A stretch of DNA of 40,478 bases from Gallionellales bacterium RIFCSPLOWO2_02_FULL_57_47 (lineage in GTDB: Bacteria > Pseudomonadota > Gammaproteobacteria > Burkholderiales > Gallionellaceae): assembly GCA_001801175.1 (NCBI GenBank), contig MGWZ01000042.1, forward strand, positions 1-40,478. Reading direction: 5' to 3'. Shown piece after piece: positions 8,083 through 17,871 of the stretch. Within the stretch, counting starts at the first letter, position 1; every line of letters starts with the position of its first letter. Made by a program: the position numbers and the translations under genes. Below the pieces are notes generated by a model. It saw only the letters and a program-made list of their open reading frames with translations. It searched no databases and was not told the DNA's origin.

Positions 8083-8437
8083 AAAGGTATTGGTAGTGGA
8101 CGACTCGGCGACCGAACGTCATATTCTCGGCGAGATTTTAGGCAAACAGGGGTTTGAGGTTGCCTTTGCCGAGGATGGTGAAAAAGGCGTCGAACAAGCC
8201 AGGCTGACCAAGCCGGATTTGATCATCATGGATGTGGTGATGCCTGGCATGAACGGATTTCAGGCGACCCGGGCGATATCCAAAGATCCCGAGACTCAGC
8301 ATATCCCGATCATTATTTGCACCACCAAAGATCAGGAGACCGACAAGGTTTGGGGCGTGCGGCAGGGAGCCAAGGACTATGTGGTCAAGCCGATAGATGC
8401 CGCCGAACTGCTGGGCAAGATCGCCGCATTGGGTTAA
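8072..8437 (+). CDS. pilH: PilH-like single-domain response regulator
   Basis: A 121-residue receiver with D10/D11, phosphoacceptor D54 in IIMDVVMPGMNG, Thr in ICTTKDQETDKVWG and Lys in VVKPID. The TDKVWGVRQGAKDYVVKP tail is characteristic of PilH, the partner that opposes PilG in the Pil/Chp pathway or acts as phosphate sink (known in Pseudomonas). The start overlaps the end of pilG, so the two are probably coupled. Confidence 0.9.
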   Translation: MAIKKVLVVDDSATERHILGEILGKQGFEVAFAEDGEKGVEQARLTKPDLIIMDVVMPGMNGFQATRAISKDPETQHIPIIICTTKDQETDKVWGVRQGAKDYVVKPIDAAELLGKIAALG

Positions 8438-8451
8438 GCGGCCAGGCAATC

Positions 8452-8949
8452 ATGTCAAAACGGCTCAATTTGCGCGAGTTCCAGCAGGGTCTGCTCGACC
8501 GGTTGCAGGCGACTGATACGTCCGAAGCGCGAGTGTCTACCCTGGGTGTGCAGATAGCCGGGCGAAACTGGCTGGTGGAAATGGGGGATATCGCCGAGGT
8601 CATGCCATTGCCAAGATTGACCCTTGTGCCATTCACCAAGCCGTGGTTTCGCGGCGTGGCGAACGTGCGCGGTAACTTGTATGGCGTAATCGACATGGCC
8701 GCCTATGAACGCAGCGGGGTGGCATCCGGGGATGTTAATAATCGCGTGCTTCTTGTTGCGGGGCGACATGCCATAAATGCGGCGTTGCTGGTCGATGCTG
8801 TGCTGGGTTTGCGCGATGCCCGGACGTGGCGGCAGAGCGAGGGGTTTGACAAGCAAACCGAATATTACGATGAGCACGGCGCGTCCTGGCGCAAACTGGA
8901 TGTGCATGGTCTTGTAGAACAAGCGGAGTTTTTGCAAATAGGCAATTAG
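8452..8949 (+). CDS. pilI: PilI-like CheW-type adaptor
   Basis: A 165-residue CheW-domain protein that should tether the PilJ receptor to ChpA. The CheW beta-barrel spans roughly 25-160, with WLVEMGDIAEVMPLPRLTLVPFTKPWFRGVANVRGNLYGVIDM matching the core 'ANVRG' strand. The reading frame stays open upstream, but the ATG at 8452 comes just after pilH and gives the standard PilI N-terminus (MSKRLNLREFQ). Longer versions would run inside pilH. The ribosome site is weak, so coupling to pilH is likely. Confidence 0.88.
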   Translation: MSKRLNLREFQQGLLDRLQATDTSEARVSTLGVQIAGRNWLVEMGDIAEVMPLPRLTLVPFTKPWFRGVANVRGNLYGVIDMAAYERSGVASGDVNNRVLLVAGRHAINAALLVDAVLGLRDARTWRQSEGFDKQTEYYDEHGASWRKLDVHGLVEQAEFLQIGN

Positions 8950-8977
8950 TCATTCCCGTCTGATAAAGGAAAACAAT

Positions 8978-10978
8978 ATGGCATCAAAACTGGCATCACC
9001 CAAAATCGATCTGTTTGCCATGGCGGCAGACGTCAAGCTGCCTCTGATCGGAAAATTGCCTATTACGCAGCGACTGATTATTTTGGGCACGATGGCGATG
9101 ATGTGTTCCGTCATCGCAGGAGCATTTGTTTACATGAACAATCGCGAAGCGGTTCACATAACGGGTTATGCGGCCGAGTCGGGTAAATTGCGGATGTTGT
9201 CGCAACGATTGGCCCAACAGGCGCAACTCAGCCTGCAAGGCAACGCCAAGGCATTAGATGAGTTGACCAGGAGCAGGCAAGAGTACACCAGAGTTATCGA
9301 AACGCTGGACAAGGGGGATGGCGTTCTTCCAGCAACCAGTGGAGCGGCACGCGAGGTCTTGAACAAGCTGATGCCAGGCGCGGCCAAAATGGCGCTGGAG
9401 GTTAAAACCGTGGAAGTCAGTCGCGCCGAGTTTGTGATGTCGGGCAAAGCAATCGGGGTCATTGATGCCGCCAGCGAAGATTTTCGTAAACTCACGCAGC
9501 GCATGATCGAAGGCTATTCCGGTGATCAAAAAGCGGCTGCAACCCGTTTGGCGCTGGCGGTGGAACGTATTGCCAGAGATGCCGCCAGGGTGCTGGTGAA
9601 TGATGTTACATCAGAACAATTGGCGCAATTGGAGGGGTATGCCGTTGCTGCCAAAAACGAGCTGGCGGTGCTTCCCGCTGCCGAACCCGATGTTCAAGCC
9701 GCCGCAAAACTTCTCGAGTCGTATCGCAACAGCATAGTGATTCTTGCCGCGCAAGTACCCAAACTGGCGAAAGCGAAAACAGCCGCCAGAGCGGTTATTG
9801 CAGCCTCGGATGGGCTGTTGAAAGAGGCACAATCGCTGGTGGATGCCTACCAGGGCACCATGACAGCCCGCATTTCGGGCGTCATAGCGCCAGTTGCGGC
9901 AGGTTTCGTGCTGCTGCTGATGCTGCTGATTTCCAAGGAATATATAGGCGAATCGCATCGCCGCGCTGAGGTTGTCGAGTACACAAACAGCCGGAATCAG
10001 AGTGCGATCCTGCGTTTGATGAACGAGCTGGGCGATCTTGCTGACGGTGATCTGACGGTACGCGCCACGGTATCCGAAGACATCACCGGTGCAATCGCCG
10101 ACTCATTGAACTACACCACCGAGGAGTTCCGCAAACTGGTTGCCCGAATTACCGCGGCTGCGGAACAGATGGGGAAGGCAACGAAAGATGCGGAAGCTAT
10201 TTCCAGCGGGCTGCTGGATGCGGCGCAGACTCAGGCACGGGAAATTCAGGGAGCAGGCGAAGCGGTGCAGTTGATGGCCCAATCCATCAAGGAGGTGGAT
10301 TCCAGCGCAGCGCAGTCTGCTGACGTGGCGCGCCGGACTCTGGCTGCGACCGAGCAGGGTGCTCGCGCGGTGCGTAACACCATCAGCGGCATGGACGATA
10401 TTCGCGAGCAGATCCAGGAAACATCCAAACGAATCAAGCGGCTTGGCGAAAGCTCGCAGGAGATCGGTGAAATCGTGGATCTGATTTCCGATATTACCGA
10501 ACAGACCAACGTGCTGGCGTTGAACGCCGCGATTCAGGCGGCTTCTGCCGGCGAGGCGGGTCGCGGTTTCTCTGTGGTTGCGGAAGAGGTGCAGCGGCTG
10601 GCGGAACGTTCCGGCGAGGCGACCAAGCAGATCGGCGCGCTGGTGAAAACCATTCAGGGCGATACTCATGACGCTGTGGCGGCGATGGAAAAGAGCACTC
10701 TGGGCGTGGTGGAAGGTGCCAAGTTGTCTGACGAAGCCGGCCAGTCGCTGCGGGAAATCGAACGGGTGTCGAACGAACTGGCGACGCTGATTAACAGCAT
10801 TTCAACATCTACCCAGGTGCAAACCGACATGGCCAGCGAAGTGGCTAATGTGATGAAGGATATTCTGAAAATTACCGTGCAGACCACTGAAGGCACACGC
10901 TTGACGGCTAATTCCATTGCGCAGTTGACCAGCTTGGCATCTGACTTGAGAGGTTCGGTGGCGGGCTTCAAACTGTAA
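8978..10978 (+). CDS. pilJ: PilJ-like methyl-accepting chemotaxis receptor
   Basis: A 666-residue inner-membrane receptor. TM1 is about 32-53 and TM2 about 299-320. The periplasmic part contains the type-IV-pilus chemotaxis transducer motif ESGKLRMLSQRLAQQAQLS near residue 67 (PilJ N-terminal domain, often duplicated). A HAMP-like linker and a long coiled-coil signalling domain follow, with tip residues QTNVLALNAAIQAASAGEAG near 507. That tip is the PilJ type rather than the classical VEAARAGE tip. It ends without an NWETF-like pentapeptide. AAGGAA lies upstream of the start. In Pseudomonas PilJ senses surface contact or pilin; the ligand here is unknown. Confidence 0.92.
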   Translation: MASKLASPKIDLFAMAADVKLPLIGKLPITQRLIILGTMAMMCSVIAGAFVYMNNREAVHITGYAAESGKLRMLSQRLAQQAQLSLQGNAKALDELTRSRQEYTRVIETLDKGDGVLPATSGAAREVLNKLMPGAAKMALEVKTVEVSRAEFVMSGKAIGVIDAASEDFRKLTQRMIEGYSGDQKAAATRLALAVERIARDAARVLVNDVTSEQLAQLEGYAVAAKNELAVLPAAEPDVQAAAKLLESYRNSIVILAAQVPKLAKAKTAARAVIAASDGLLKEAQSLVDAYQGTMTARISGVIAPVAAGFVLLLMLLISKEYIGESHRRAEVVEYTNSRNQSAILRLMNELGDLADGDLTVRATVSEDITGAIADSLNYTTEEFRKLVARITAAAEQMGKATKDAEAISSGLLDAAQTQAREIQGAGEAVQLMAQSIKEVDSSAAQSADVARRTLAATEQGARAVRNTISGMDDIREQIQETSKRIKRLGESSQEIGEIVDLISDITEQTNVLALNAAIQAASAGEAGRGFSVVAEEVQRLAERSGEATKQIGALVKTIQGDTHDAVAAMEKSTLGVVEGAKLSDEAGQSLREIERVSNELATLINSISTSTQVQTDMASEVANVMKDILKITVQTTEGTRLTANSIAQLTSLASDLRGSVAGFKL

Positions 10979-10996
10979 TATTCAACGATACCGCAC

Positions 10997-13900
10997 ATGA
11001 TCAACAGCGCACAATTCGATCCTGACACACTTGCCGCCGTAAAACCCGGCGTGGACGGCGCATTGGCCGAAATCAGCCTGCAGATGGAGCGTTATCTCAA
11101 TGCGCCAGCTGGAAATGAGGCGGCTCTGGAAGTCGTCTGCGCTGAATTTCATCGTTTGCTGGGCGTGCTGAAGATGGTTGGCCTGGATGGTTTGGCGGTT
11201 TTTTGCGCAGAATTCGAACGGGTACTGAGCGAACTCAAGGCGAACCCCGAGCAAGTGTCCAATTTGCACCGCGATGTGTTGCGCCGTGCTTTGTTCGCTG
11301 TTACACACTTTCTCGATGCGCTGGCCGATGGTGCGGATAACGCCACCCTGCGCCTGTTTCCGCAATATCAGGAGTTACAGCAGCTGCGCGGTCTGGAGTC
11401 GGCTTTCGAACTGGATTTGTTCTACCCCAATCTTGCCGTGCAATTGCCGCAGCAGATATTGAACCCACCCCGGCATGACGGTGCGTTGGCACGCATCAAG
11501 GTGTTGCGCGGCCAATATCAGCAGGGACTGCTGCGCTGGCTGCGCCAGGAAGATGCACCTGCCGCAGTGCAAATGATGCAGCAAGCCCTGGGAGGTGCGA
11601 TATTTTGTGAGCCGCAGGATGATAGCCGCGCGTTCTGGTGGGTTGGGTATGGGTTGCTCGATTGTCTGAAGCTTGACGGGCTGCCTCCTGAAATGAATGT
11701 GCGCAGGCTGTTGGGACGGATAGACCAGCAAATGCGCCTGGTTGCAGGGGGTGAAGGCGGTGATGCCGGTGAAGTGCAGCCGGTTCTGAACGAGATGCTC
11801 TACATGATCGGGCGCGGTCAAGTTGAGAGCGATCAGGTGAAAGCGATCAGGCAGGTTTACTCGCTGGATAAATACCTGCCCGAAGTTTCGACCATGCAAA
11901 TCGGCGAGCTGGATCAGCAGTTGAGCATCCTGCGCGATCAATTGCGCGTTGCCGAAGAAAGCTGGGATTTGTGTGTGCAAGGAGACCAGGCGGCGTGTGA
12001 AAAATTCTCCAGGTACGCCGAGCAGCTCAAGTTGCAGAGCGAGAAATTTGATCGCGATACCCTGCAGTATCTGTCCAATCAGATTCAAGTGTTGTCGCAA
12101 TATGCGACCACGCCGGAGCATGCGCGGCCCATCGCGATAGATATGGCGATGGCCCTGCTATTGCTGGGCAGCGGTATAGAAAATTACAACCGTTTGGGCA
12201 GCGGTTTTCAGGAGCAGGCGCGCATCCTGTCTGAACGCATGCAGGCTGCGGTAAAGCATCAACCGGAGGATGCGGAACGGCTGACTGAACTGGTTGATCT
12301 GCATTACCAGATGGAGCAACAAGGCGATGTGATGGCCTCGCTGGCGAACGAAATGCTGGTGAACCTCCAGCATGTCGAGGAAGGGTTGAATGCCTTTTTC
12401 AACGATACGGCCAAGCGTGGCGAATTGGCCGAGTTGCTGCGCTTGCTGAGCCAGATACAGGGCGGTTTGCGCATTTCAGCTCTTAAGCATGCGGAACAGC
12501 TGCTGATGGCTATTCAGAAAAATATCCGTCGCTTCACGCAGAGTGACGCCGCGCCCAGACCTGCAGAGAGGTATGTCCTGGCTGACGCAATGAGCGCGCT
12601 GGAAAACTATATGCAACATTTGACGCACGGGCAAGCGGGCGATGTTTCACGATTGCAGGCGGCTTCGGCCGATATGGACAAGCTGGATCAGGCGCCTGCT
12701 CCGGTTGAGCCGCCTGTTGCAGTCAAACAAGTTCAGATTCCTGCACCGGTTGCGCCTGTCAAGGTAGAGCAGCCTCCGGCGCCTGCGCCCGTGGCGACGA
12801 TCAAGGTCGAGCAACCTCCGGCAACCGCACCCGTGGTCCCTGCCATAGTCGATCAAACTCAAATTGCCGCACCGGTTGCGCCTGTCAAGGCCGAGCAGCC
12901 TCAAGTTGCCGCCGTAGTTCAGCATCCGTCAGAAGAAGAACAGGAACTGCTTGATATATTTCTGGAAGAGGCGCAAGAGGTGCTGGGTGCCATGCGCGAT
13001 AATCTGGAGACTTGCCGATTGCATTCCGACAGCCACGAATCATTGGTGAACATAAGGCGCGGATTCCATACTCTCAAGGGTAGCGGACGGATGGTCGGCC
13101 TGAATGATTTGGGCGAGGTCGCGTGGTGCGTTGAGCGTGCCATGAACAAGTGGTTGCAAGATAAAAAACCGCCCACCCCGGGGCTGCTGCACTTTATCGG
13201 TGTGGCCGAACAGTCTTTTTCGGATTGGGTGGAAATACTCAAGAAGCAGGGTGTAGCGGACATTGACGCGAATGATTTGGTGGCGGATGCGCAACAAATC
13301 GAGAACGGCCTTGATTTGGAAACACCGGCAATTTCAGCAGAACAACCGGCACTGGGTAAGGTATCCGAACCGGAGCAGGCGCCATCATTGGAGCTGGTGT
13401 CTGAAACTGCGCCGATGCAGGAACCGGAACCGGTCACTGCACTGGATTTTGAGCTGGCAACTGCGACGATGCAGGAACCAGAACCGGTGTCAGCGCCGGA
13501 ACTGGAGCCAGAACCAGTCCCTGCACTGGACTTCGAACTGGCAGCTACCCCGACGCTGGAACCAGAACCGGAACCAGTCCCTGCACTGGACTTCGAACTG
13601 GCAACTACCCCGACGCTGGAACCAGAACCCGAACCAGTCCCTGTACTGGATTTCGAACTGGAAACTACCCCGATACTGGAACCGGAACCGGAACCGGTCC
13701 CTGCACTGGACTTCGAACTGGAAACTACCCCGGTGCATGAACCGGAACCGGTGCCAGCGCCGCAACCGGAATTGGAGCGGGTGTCAGCGCCAACCCCGGA
13801 ACCGGTGCCAGAGCCGCAACCTGAAGAAGAGGTTGTTGTGATTGGCGACATTACCATACCGCAAGATTTGTTCGAGATCGCCAGTCTGGAGGCCATGCAG

Positions 13901-16675
13901 AATGTAAATGTCCTGCGTGAACAGTATAACGAGCTGCGCGGGGCTGCATCGCCGACAGTGCGGCACGATTTCATGCGCGCGGCACACACGCTGGGCGGTG
14001 TGAGCAGCACCATGGGTTTTGACGCTGTGGTGACTCTGTCGCAGGCAATGGAAGAGTGGTTGCGCGAGCGCGTGGAACAGCCTTACGCATTGAACAATGA
14101 ACAACTGCAGATGCTGGAGCAATCCATCGACGCGCTGGACGAGATGGTGCAGCGCATTTGCGTCCTGCAAATGCCCCGGATGCGCAGCGATTTGGTCAAT
14201 CAATTCATGGCGGACAAAGGCAAGCCCGGCGTTGCGGTTCCTGAACCTGCCCTATCGCCAGTCGAAGCGGAAAAGCCTCAAGCGAGCGCGGATGGATATG
14301 ATCAGTTGCTGGCTGATATGGCCAAGACCGCCGAGACAGTCGCAGCCTTGGCCGGCGCGCCGGCAACCGTTATGCAGCCAGCCGCTTTTGTTATTGCCAA
14401 GCCGGTTGAGGCGAACGCCGAAGCGGAAAAGCCCCTGGTGTACGATGACGTGGACGAGCAGCTGTTGCCGGTATTCCTCGAGGAGGCAGATGACCTGGCT
14501 CCGAAAATCGGCAACGGGCTGCGTTCCTGGCGCGAGCATCCGAAAGATGAGCAGCAGGAGAACTCGTTAAAACGATTGCTGCATACGATGAAGGGCAGTT
14601 CGCGCATGGTGGGTGCGATGCGCATCGGAGAAATTGCCCATGAAATGGAAACCCATGTCATGTCGGCGGCGAAATTGCGCGCGGAAGCAGGGTATTGGGA
14701 CAAGCTGGAAAGCGATTTTGACCGTATTAATGCCTTGCTTGAGGAGTTACGCGGCGGGAAACCTGTTGTAGCAGAGGTCAAGCCGGTCATAGCGGGGCGA
14801 CGCGCGACAGATCAGCCGATAGGGGTCGAGCGCAGGGCGGAGCCGGGCATGCTCGGCAATATGCTGCGTGTGCGGGCTGACGTGGTGGACAGGCTGGTGA
14901 ATGAAGCAAGCGAAATAAGCGTGGTACGTTCGCGTATGGAAACTGAAATGCGCGTCTTCAGGGAAGGACTGCAGGAGTTGACTGCCAGCGTGATGCGTTT
15001 GCGCCAGCAGTTGCGTGAGGTGGAAATTCAGGCAGAGAGCCAGATGCAGGCGCGTGTCTCGCTGGTCAAGGATAGTGCGGAGCACTTCGACCCGCTCGAA
15101 TTCGACCGCTTCACCCGTTTGCAGGAGTTGACGCGCTTCATGAATGAAAGCGTGCATGACGTGCAGACCGTGCAGCATACGCTGTTGAAAAACCTGGATG
15201 AAACCGCATCTGTAATGCTGTTGCAAGGGCGGCTTAACCGCGAGCTGCAGCAAGGATTAATGAATGTGCGCATGGTGTCGTTTAACAGCATCACCGATCG
15301 GCTGTACCGCATCGTTCGGCAAACCTGCAAAGAACTGAACAAGCGCGCCAACCTCGAATTGCAGGGTACGGGCGTCGAGCTGGACCGCGGTGTATTGGAA
15401 AAAATGATCGCACCGTTCGAACACTTGCTGCGCAATTCCATAGTGCACGGCCTGGAAAACGATCAGTTGCGCGCGCAGAGCGGCAAGAACCCGATCGGTG
15501 AAATTCGCCTGAGCGTGCGCCAGGAAAGCAACGAGGTCGTGTTTGAGTTCAGTGATGATGGCGCCGGGCTGAACTTTGCCAAACTGCGCGAAAAGGCGGT
15601 AGCCAAGGGGGTGTTGCGTGCGGACGAAGCGGCCAGCGACGATCAATTGGCACAACTTATTTTCCTGCAGGGTCTTTCCACTGCTGCCGAAATCACCGAA
15701 ATCGCCGGGCGTGGTATCGGCATGGATGTGGTGAGAAGCGAGATCGCCACATTGGGCGGACGCATTGAAGTCAGTTCGAAGAGAGGGCAGGGAACGCAGT
15801 TCATCATCCACTTGCCGCTCACGCTGGCGGTCACGCATGTGGTGATGGTGCGCTCGGGTGATGCGACTTACGCCATTCCATCCACGATGGTCGAACAAGT
15901 CAGGCAGATCAAATCGGCGGAGATGGAAAACCTGCATCGCGAGCAAAAAATCGACTGGCAAGGCAACTCATATCCGCTGCATTATTTGCCGCACCTGCTG
16001 GGTAATATGGAGGTTGTTCAGGAGAATCAGCCACGCAACCCGGTGCTGATGCTGCGTAGCGGAGAGCAGCGTGTTGCCCTGCGTGTCGATGAATTGTTGG
16101 GTAACCAGGAAGCGATGGTGAAAAATATCGGCCCGCAACTGGCGCGATTGCCCTGGATAGCCGGTGCGACGGTGCTGGGCAATGGCGAGGTGGTGCTGAT
16201 GTTGAATCCGCCGCAACTGTCGCAACGCATTGGCGTTGCCGGCAAGGCTGTCAAGGAAGCAGCCAGTGTTGCCCCTCTGCTTACGCTCCCGGTGATCATG
16301 GTGGTGGACGACTCGCTTACCGTGCGCAAGATTACCTCTCGAATGTTGACTCGCGCCGGTTACCATGTTGTGACGGCAACGGATGGGGTGGATGCGCTGG
16401 AGAAATTGGAGGAAATGGGTGATACCGTTCCAGAGGTGATGTTGCTGGATATCGAAATGCCGCGTATGGATGGCTTCGCGCTCGCCAAGCACTTGCGTCG
16501 TGACCCCAGGACGAAGAATCTGCCGATCATCATGATTACTTCACGCACAGCCGACAAGCATCGCGATTACGCCATGCAACTGGGCGTCAATACCTATCTT
16601 GGAAAGCCGTATCAGGAGGATGAGTTGCTGCAGAACATCGCCGACTTTGTGGCTGCGCATAAATTAGATTCTTAG
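10997..16675 (+). CDS. chpA: ChpA/PilL-type hybrid chemotaxis histidine kinase
   Basis: A 1,892-residue CheA-family kinase with the ChpA layout. The N-terminal part (1-640) holds Hpt-like helices without a clear phospho-His (for example EFHRLLGVLKMVGLDG). A Pro/Ala-rich linker (about 575-640) follows. Three visible Hpt domains have His at 691 (GFHTLKGSGRM), 997 (AAHTLGGVSS) and 1196 (LLHTMKGSSRM). Next come a dimerisation helix pair, the HATPase (N box near 1475, GAGL near 1518, GRGIGMDVV near 1572), a CheW-like domain and a C-terminal receiver with phosphoacceptor D1818 (LLDIEMPRMDG). An acidic/Pro linker between the first two Hpts contains 60-bp tandem repeats. It should phosphorylate PilG/PilH and its own receiver. 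Confidence 0.93.
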   Translation: MINSAQFDPDTLAAVKPGVDGALAEISLQMERYLNAPAGNEAALEVVCAEFHRLLGVLKMVGLDGLAVFCAEFERVLSELKANPEQVSNLHRDVLRRALFAVTHFLDALADGADNATLRLFPQYQELQQLRGLESAFELDLFYPNLAVQLPQQILNPPRHDGALARIKVLRGQYQQGLLRWLRQEDAPAAVQMMQQALGGAIFCEPQDDSRAFWWVGYGLLDCLKLDGLPPEMNVRRLLGRIDQQMRLVAGGEGGDAGEVQPVLNEMLYMIGRGQVESDQVKAIRQVYSLDKYLPEVSTMQIGELDQQLSILRDQLRVAEESWDLCVQGDQAACEKFSRYAEQLKLQSEKFDRDTLQYLSNQIQVLSQYATTPEHARPIAIDMAMALLLLGSGIENYNRLGSGFQEQARILSERMQAAVKHQPEDAERLTELVDLHYQMEQQGDVMASLANEMLVNLQHVEEGLNAFFNDTAKRGELAELLRLLSQIQGGLRISALKHAEQLLMAIQKNIRRFTQSDAAPRPAERYVLADAMSALENYMQHLTHGQAGDVSRLQAASADMDKLDQAPAPVEPPVAVKQVQIPAPVAPVKVEQPPAPAPVATIKVEQPPATAPVVPAIVDQTQIAAPVAPVKAEQPQVAAVVQHPSEEEQELLDIFLEEAQEVLGAMRDNLETCRLHSDSHESLVNIRRGFHTLKGSGRMVGLNDLGEVAWCVERAMNKWLQDKKPPTPGLLHFIGVAEQSFSDWVEILKKQGVADIDANDLVADAQQIENGLDLETPAISAEQPALGKVSEPEQAPSLELVSETAPMQEPEPVTALDFELATATMQEPEPVSAPELEPEPVPALDFELAATPTLEPEPEPVPALDFELATTPTLEPEPEPVPVLDFELETTPILEPEPEPVPALDFELETTPVHEPEPVPAPQPELERVSAPTPEPVPEPQPEEEVVVIGDITIPQDLFEIASLEAMQNVNVLREQYNELRGAASPTVRHDFMRAAHTLGGVSSTMGFDAVVTLSQAMEEWLRERVEQPYALNNEQLQMLEQSIDALDEMVQRICVLQMPRMRSDLVNQFMADKGKPGVAVPEPALSPVEAEKPQASADGYDQLLADMAKTAETVAALAGAPATVMQPAAFVIAKPVEANAEAEKPLVYDDVDEQLLPVFLEEADDLAPKIGNGLRSWREHPKDEQQENSLKRLLHTMKGSSRMVGAMRIGEIAHEMETHVMSAAKLRAEAGYWDKLESDFDRINALLEELRGGKPVVAEVKPVIAGRRATDQPIGVERRAEPGMLGNMLRVRADVVDRLVNEASEISVVRSRMETEMRVFREGLQELTASVMRLRQQLREVEIQAESQMQARVSLVKDSAEHFDPLEFDRFTRLQELTRFMNESVHDVQTVQHTLLKNLDETASVMLLQGRLNRELQQGLMNVRMVSFNSITDRLYRIVRQTCKELNKRANLELQGTGVELDRGVLEKMIAPFEHLLRNSIVHGLENDQLRAQSGKNPIGEIRLSVRQESNEVVFEFSDDGAGLNFAKLREKAVAKGVLRADEAASDDQLAQLIFLQGLSTAAEITEIAGRGIGMDVVRSEIATLGGRIEVSSKRGQGTQFIIHLPLTLAVTHVVMVRSGDATYAIPSTMVEQVRQIKSAEMENLHREQKIDWQGNSYPLHYLPHLLGNMEVVQENQPRNPVLMLRSGEQRVALRVDELLGNQEAMVKNIGPQLARLPWIAGATVLGNGEVVLMLNPPQLSQRIGVAGKAVKEAASVAPLLTLPVIMVVDDSLTVRKITSRMLTRAGYHVVTATDGVDALEKLEEMGDTVPEVMLLDIEMPRMDGFALAKHLRRDPRTKNLPIIMITSRTADKHRDYAMQLGVNTYLGKPYQEDELLQNIADFVAAHKLDS
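13430..13815 (+). repeat. 60-bp in-frame tandem repeats in chpA linker
   Basis: Four consecutive 60-bp units (13501-13740 in register) encode 20-residue copies of EPEPVPALDFELATTPTLEP with few changes. Degenerate half-units lie on both sides. They form an acidic, Pro-rich linker between Hpt domains H691 and H997. The near-identity at DNA level points to recent slippage or unequal exchange. Confidence 0.9.
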
Positions 16676-16762
16676 CCTGCAAAAACCGCGTTATACTCAA
16701 AATCAAAAAAATTATTCGAATATTGAAAGTTGAATACGTGTTAGTCCAACACCAGAAATAAC

Positions 16763-17593
16763 ATGGCTGCTACACAAAAAGACACTTACTCTGTTGAAGT
16801 CATCGGTTTTTCACAAACTGAGTTGATGGCACTGGCCAGCGTTTTCGACCTGTCCTCGCGTCGAGTGCCGAAATTTGTGCGAAACACCAAGGCAGGCACC
16901 CCGCCGGATATTTTCCTGGTCGATGCAAACGACATGGATGCAATCAAGTTGCTTCTCGAGCGCAATGCATCGGAACAAACCCCCGCAGTCCTGATTGGCG
17001 ATTCTAACCGCGGTACCCGCTGGCCAGTACTGGCGCGTCCGATACGATGGATGAAACTTTTCCAGGCTTTTGATATGGCGATTGCTGCACCATCAGCTGA
17101 ATCGCAAGTGAAAACCGCCGAAGCCTTAACTCCGGCCAGGCCGGCCCCAGTCCCGGCGAACGCAGCCAGCAACGTGCAAGCAGGCACGCCAGCGCCAGGC
17201 GCAGGCCCTTCCGCGAACCAGGAAGCTGACTGGGTGCTGGTGGTAGATGACAACCAGACAGTGCGCGAGTTCATGAAAAGCAAACTGGCAGCGTTCAATT
17301 TCAACGTTGATTACGCGGAAAGCGGTGAGCAGGCCATCGGGTTTACCGGCCAGAAGCATTATGCCTGTATTTTTCTTGATGTCGTCATGCCGGGCATAGA
17401 CGGTTATCAGGTGTGCAAACTGATCAAGGCCAACAGGTCCGCCAAGAAAACGGCAGTTGTCATGCTGACCAGCAAGGATTCACCATTCGACAAAATTCGC
17501 GGCAGCATGTCCGGTTGCGATGCTTATCTCACCAAGCCTGTGGATGAAGAAAAGTTGCTGGAAACCATAGCCAGATTTGTTTCAACCAGTTAG
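16763..17593 (+). CDS. response regulator with degenerate N-terminal receiver
   Basis: A 276-residue protein. The C-terminal part (about 155-275) is a complete receiver: D162/D163, phosphoacceptor D206 in CIFLDVVMPGIDG, MLTSKDSPFDKIRG like PilG, and K258 in LTKPV. The N-terminal part (1-105) looks like a receiver that has lost its function. It has a IFLVDANDMDA strand at the place of the phosphorylation loop, PAVLIGDSN, and ARPI where KP normally stands, but no acidic pair at its start. An Ala/Pro linker joins the two. It follows chpA closely and probably is a further target of it. The name and output are not known to me. Confidence 0.8.
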   Translation: MAATQKDTYSVEVIGFSQTELMALASVFDLSSRRVPKFVRNTKAGTPPDIFLVDANDMDAIKLLLERNASEQTPAVLIGDSNRGTRWPVLARPIRWMKLFQAFDMAIAAPSAESQVKTAEALTPARPAPVPANAASNVQAGTPAPGAGPSANQEADWVLVVDDNQTVREFMKSKLAAFNFNVDYAESGEQAIGFTGQKHYACIFLDVVMPGIDGYQVCKLIKANRSAKKTAVVMLTSKDSPFDKIRGSMSGCDAYLTKPVDEEKLLETIARFVSTS

Positions 17594-17609
17594 CCAGACA
17601 AGAGTAATC

Positions 17610-17786
17610 ATGACAGTCCGCAAGGTGTTATGCGTCGACGACTCTGCCGAGCTCAGTTTGATTAAAAAAATCGTGTCGAAGGCAAATCTCAAAGTTGTTT
17701 ACGCAGCCAATGGCAAGGATGCCATTCTGCGCGCTAATAGCGAGATGCCCGGTCGATCTTGGGACTGCAGGCAAAGCAAAAGGTGA
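17610..17786 (+). pseudogene. truncated receiver (response regulator remnant)
   Basis: The 58 codons begin as a good receiver: beta-1 with the acidic pair (VLCVDDSAELSLIKKIVSKA), beta-2 and helix 2 (YAANGKDAILRANSEMP). Right where DLIFLDVVMP should follow, the sequence turns into RSWDCRQSKR and stops. Phosphoacceptor Asp, switch Thr and Lys are all missing. No frame in the following 85 bases restores them, so this is a deletion rather than a simple frameshift. It lies between the two-receiver protein and cheW. A short translated product cannot be excluded, since the start and its spacing are intact. Confidence 0.7.
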
Positions 17787-17871
17787 ACATATGAATATAT
17801 GCAAGGCGCTGCCGGCTGGCGGCATCTCTGCCGGTTTGGCTTACATCGAATAACCCGGTGTATCGCAAGAC

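Noticed and set aside
8317-8451. Longer PilI start inside pilH
   Set aside because: The added residues come from another frame of pilH and resemble nothing; the ATG at 8452 gives the usual N-terminus.
12919-14013. Minus-strand Ser/Gly-rich frame with tandem repeats opposite chpA
   Set aside because: The repeat look comes from the 60-bp tandem units of chpA read on the other strand.
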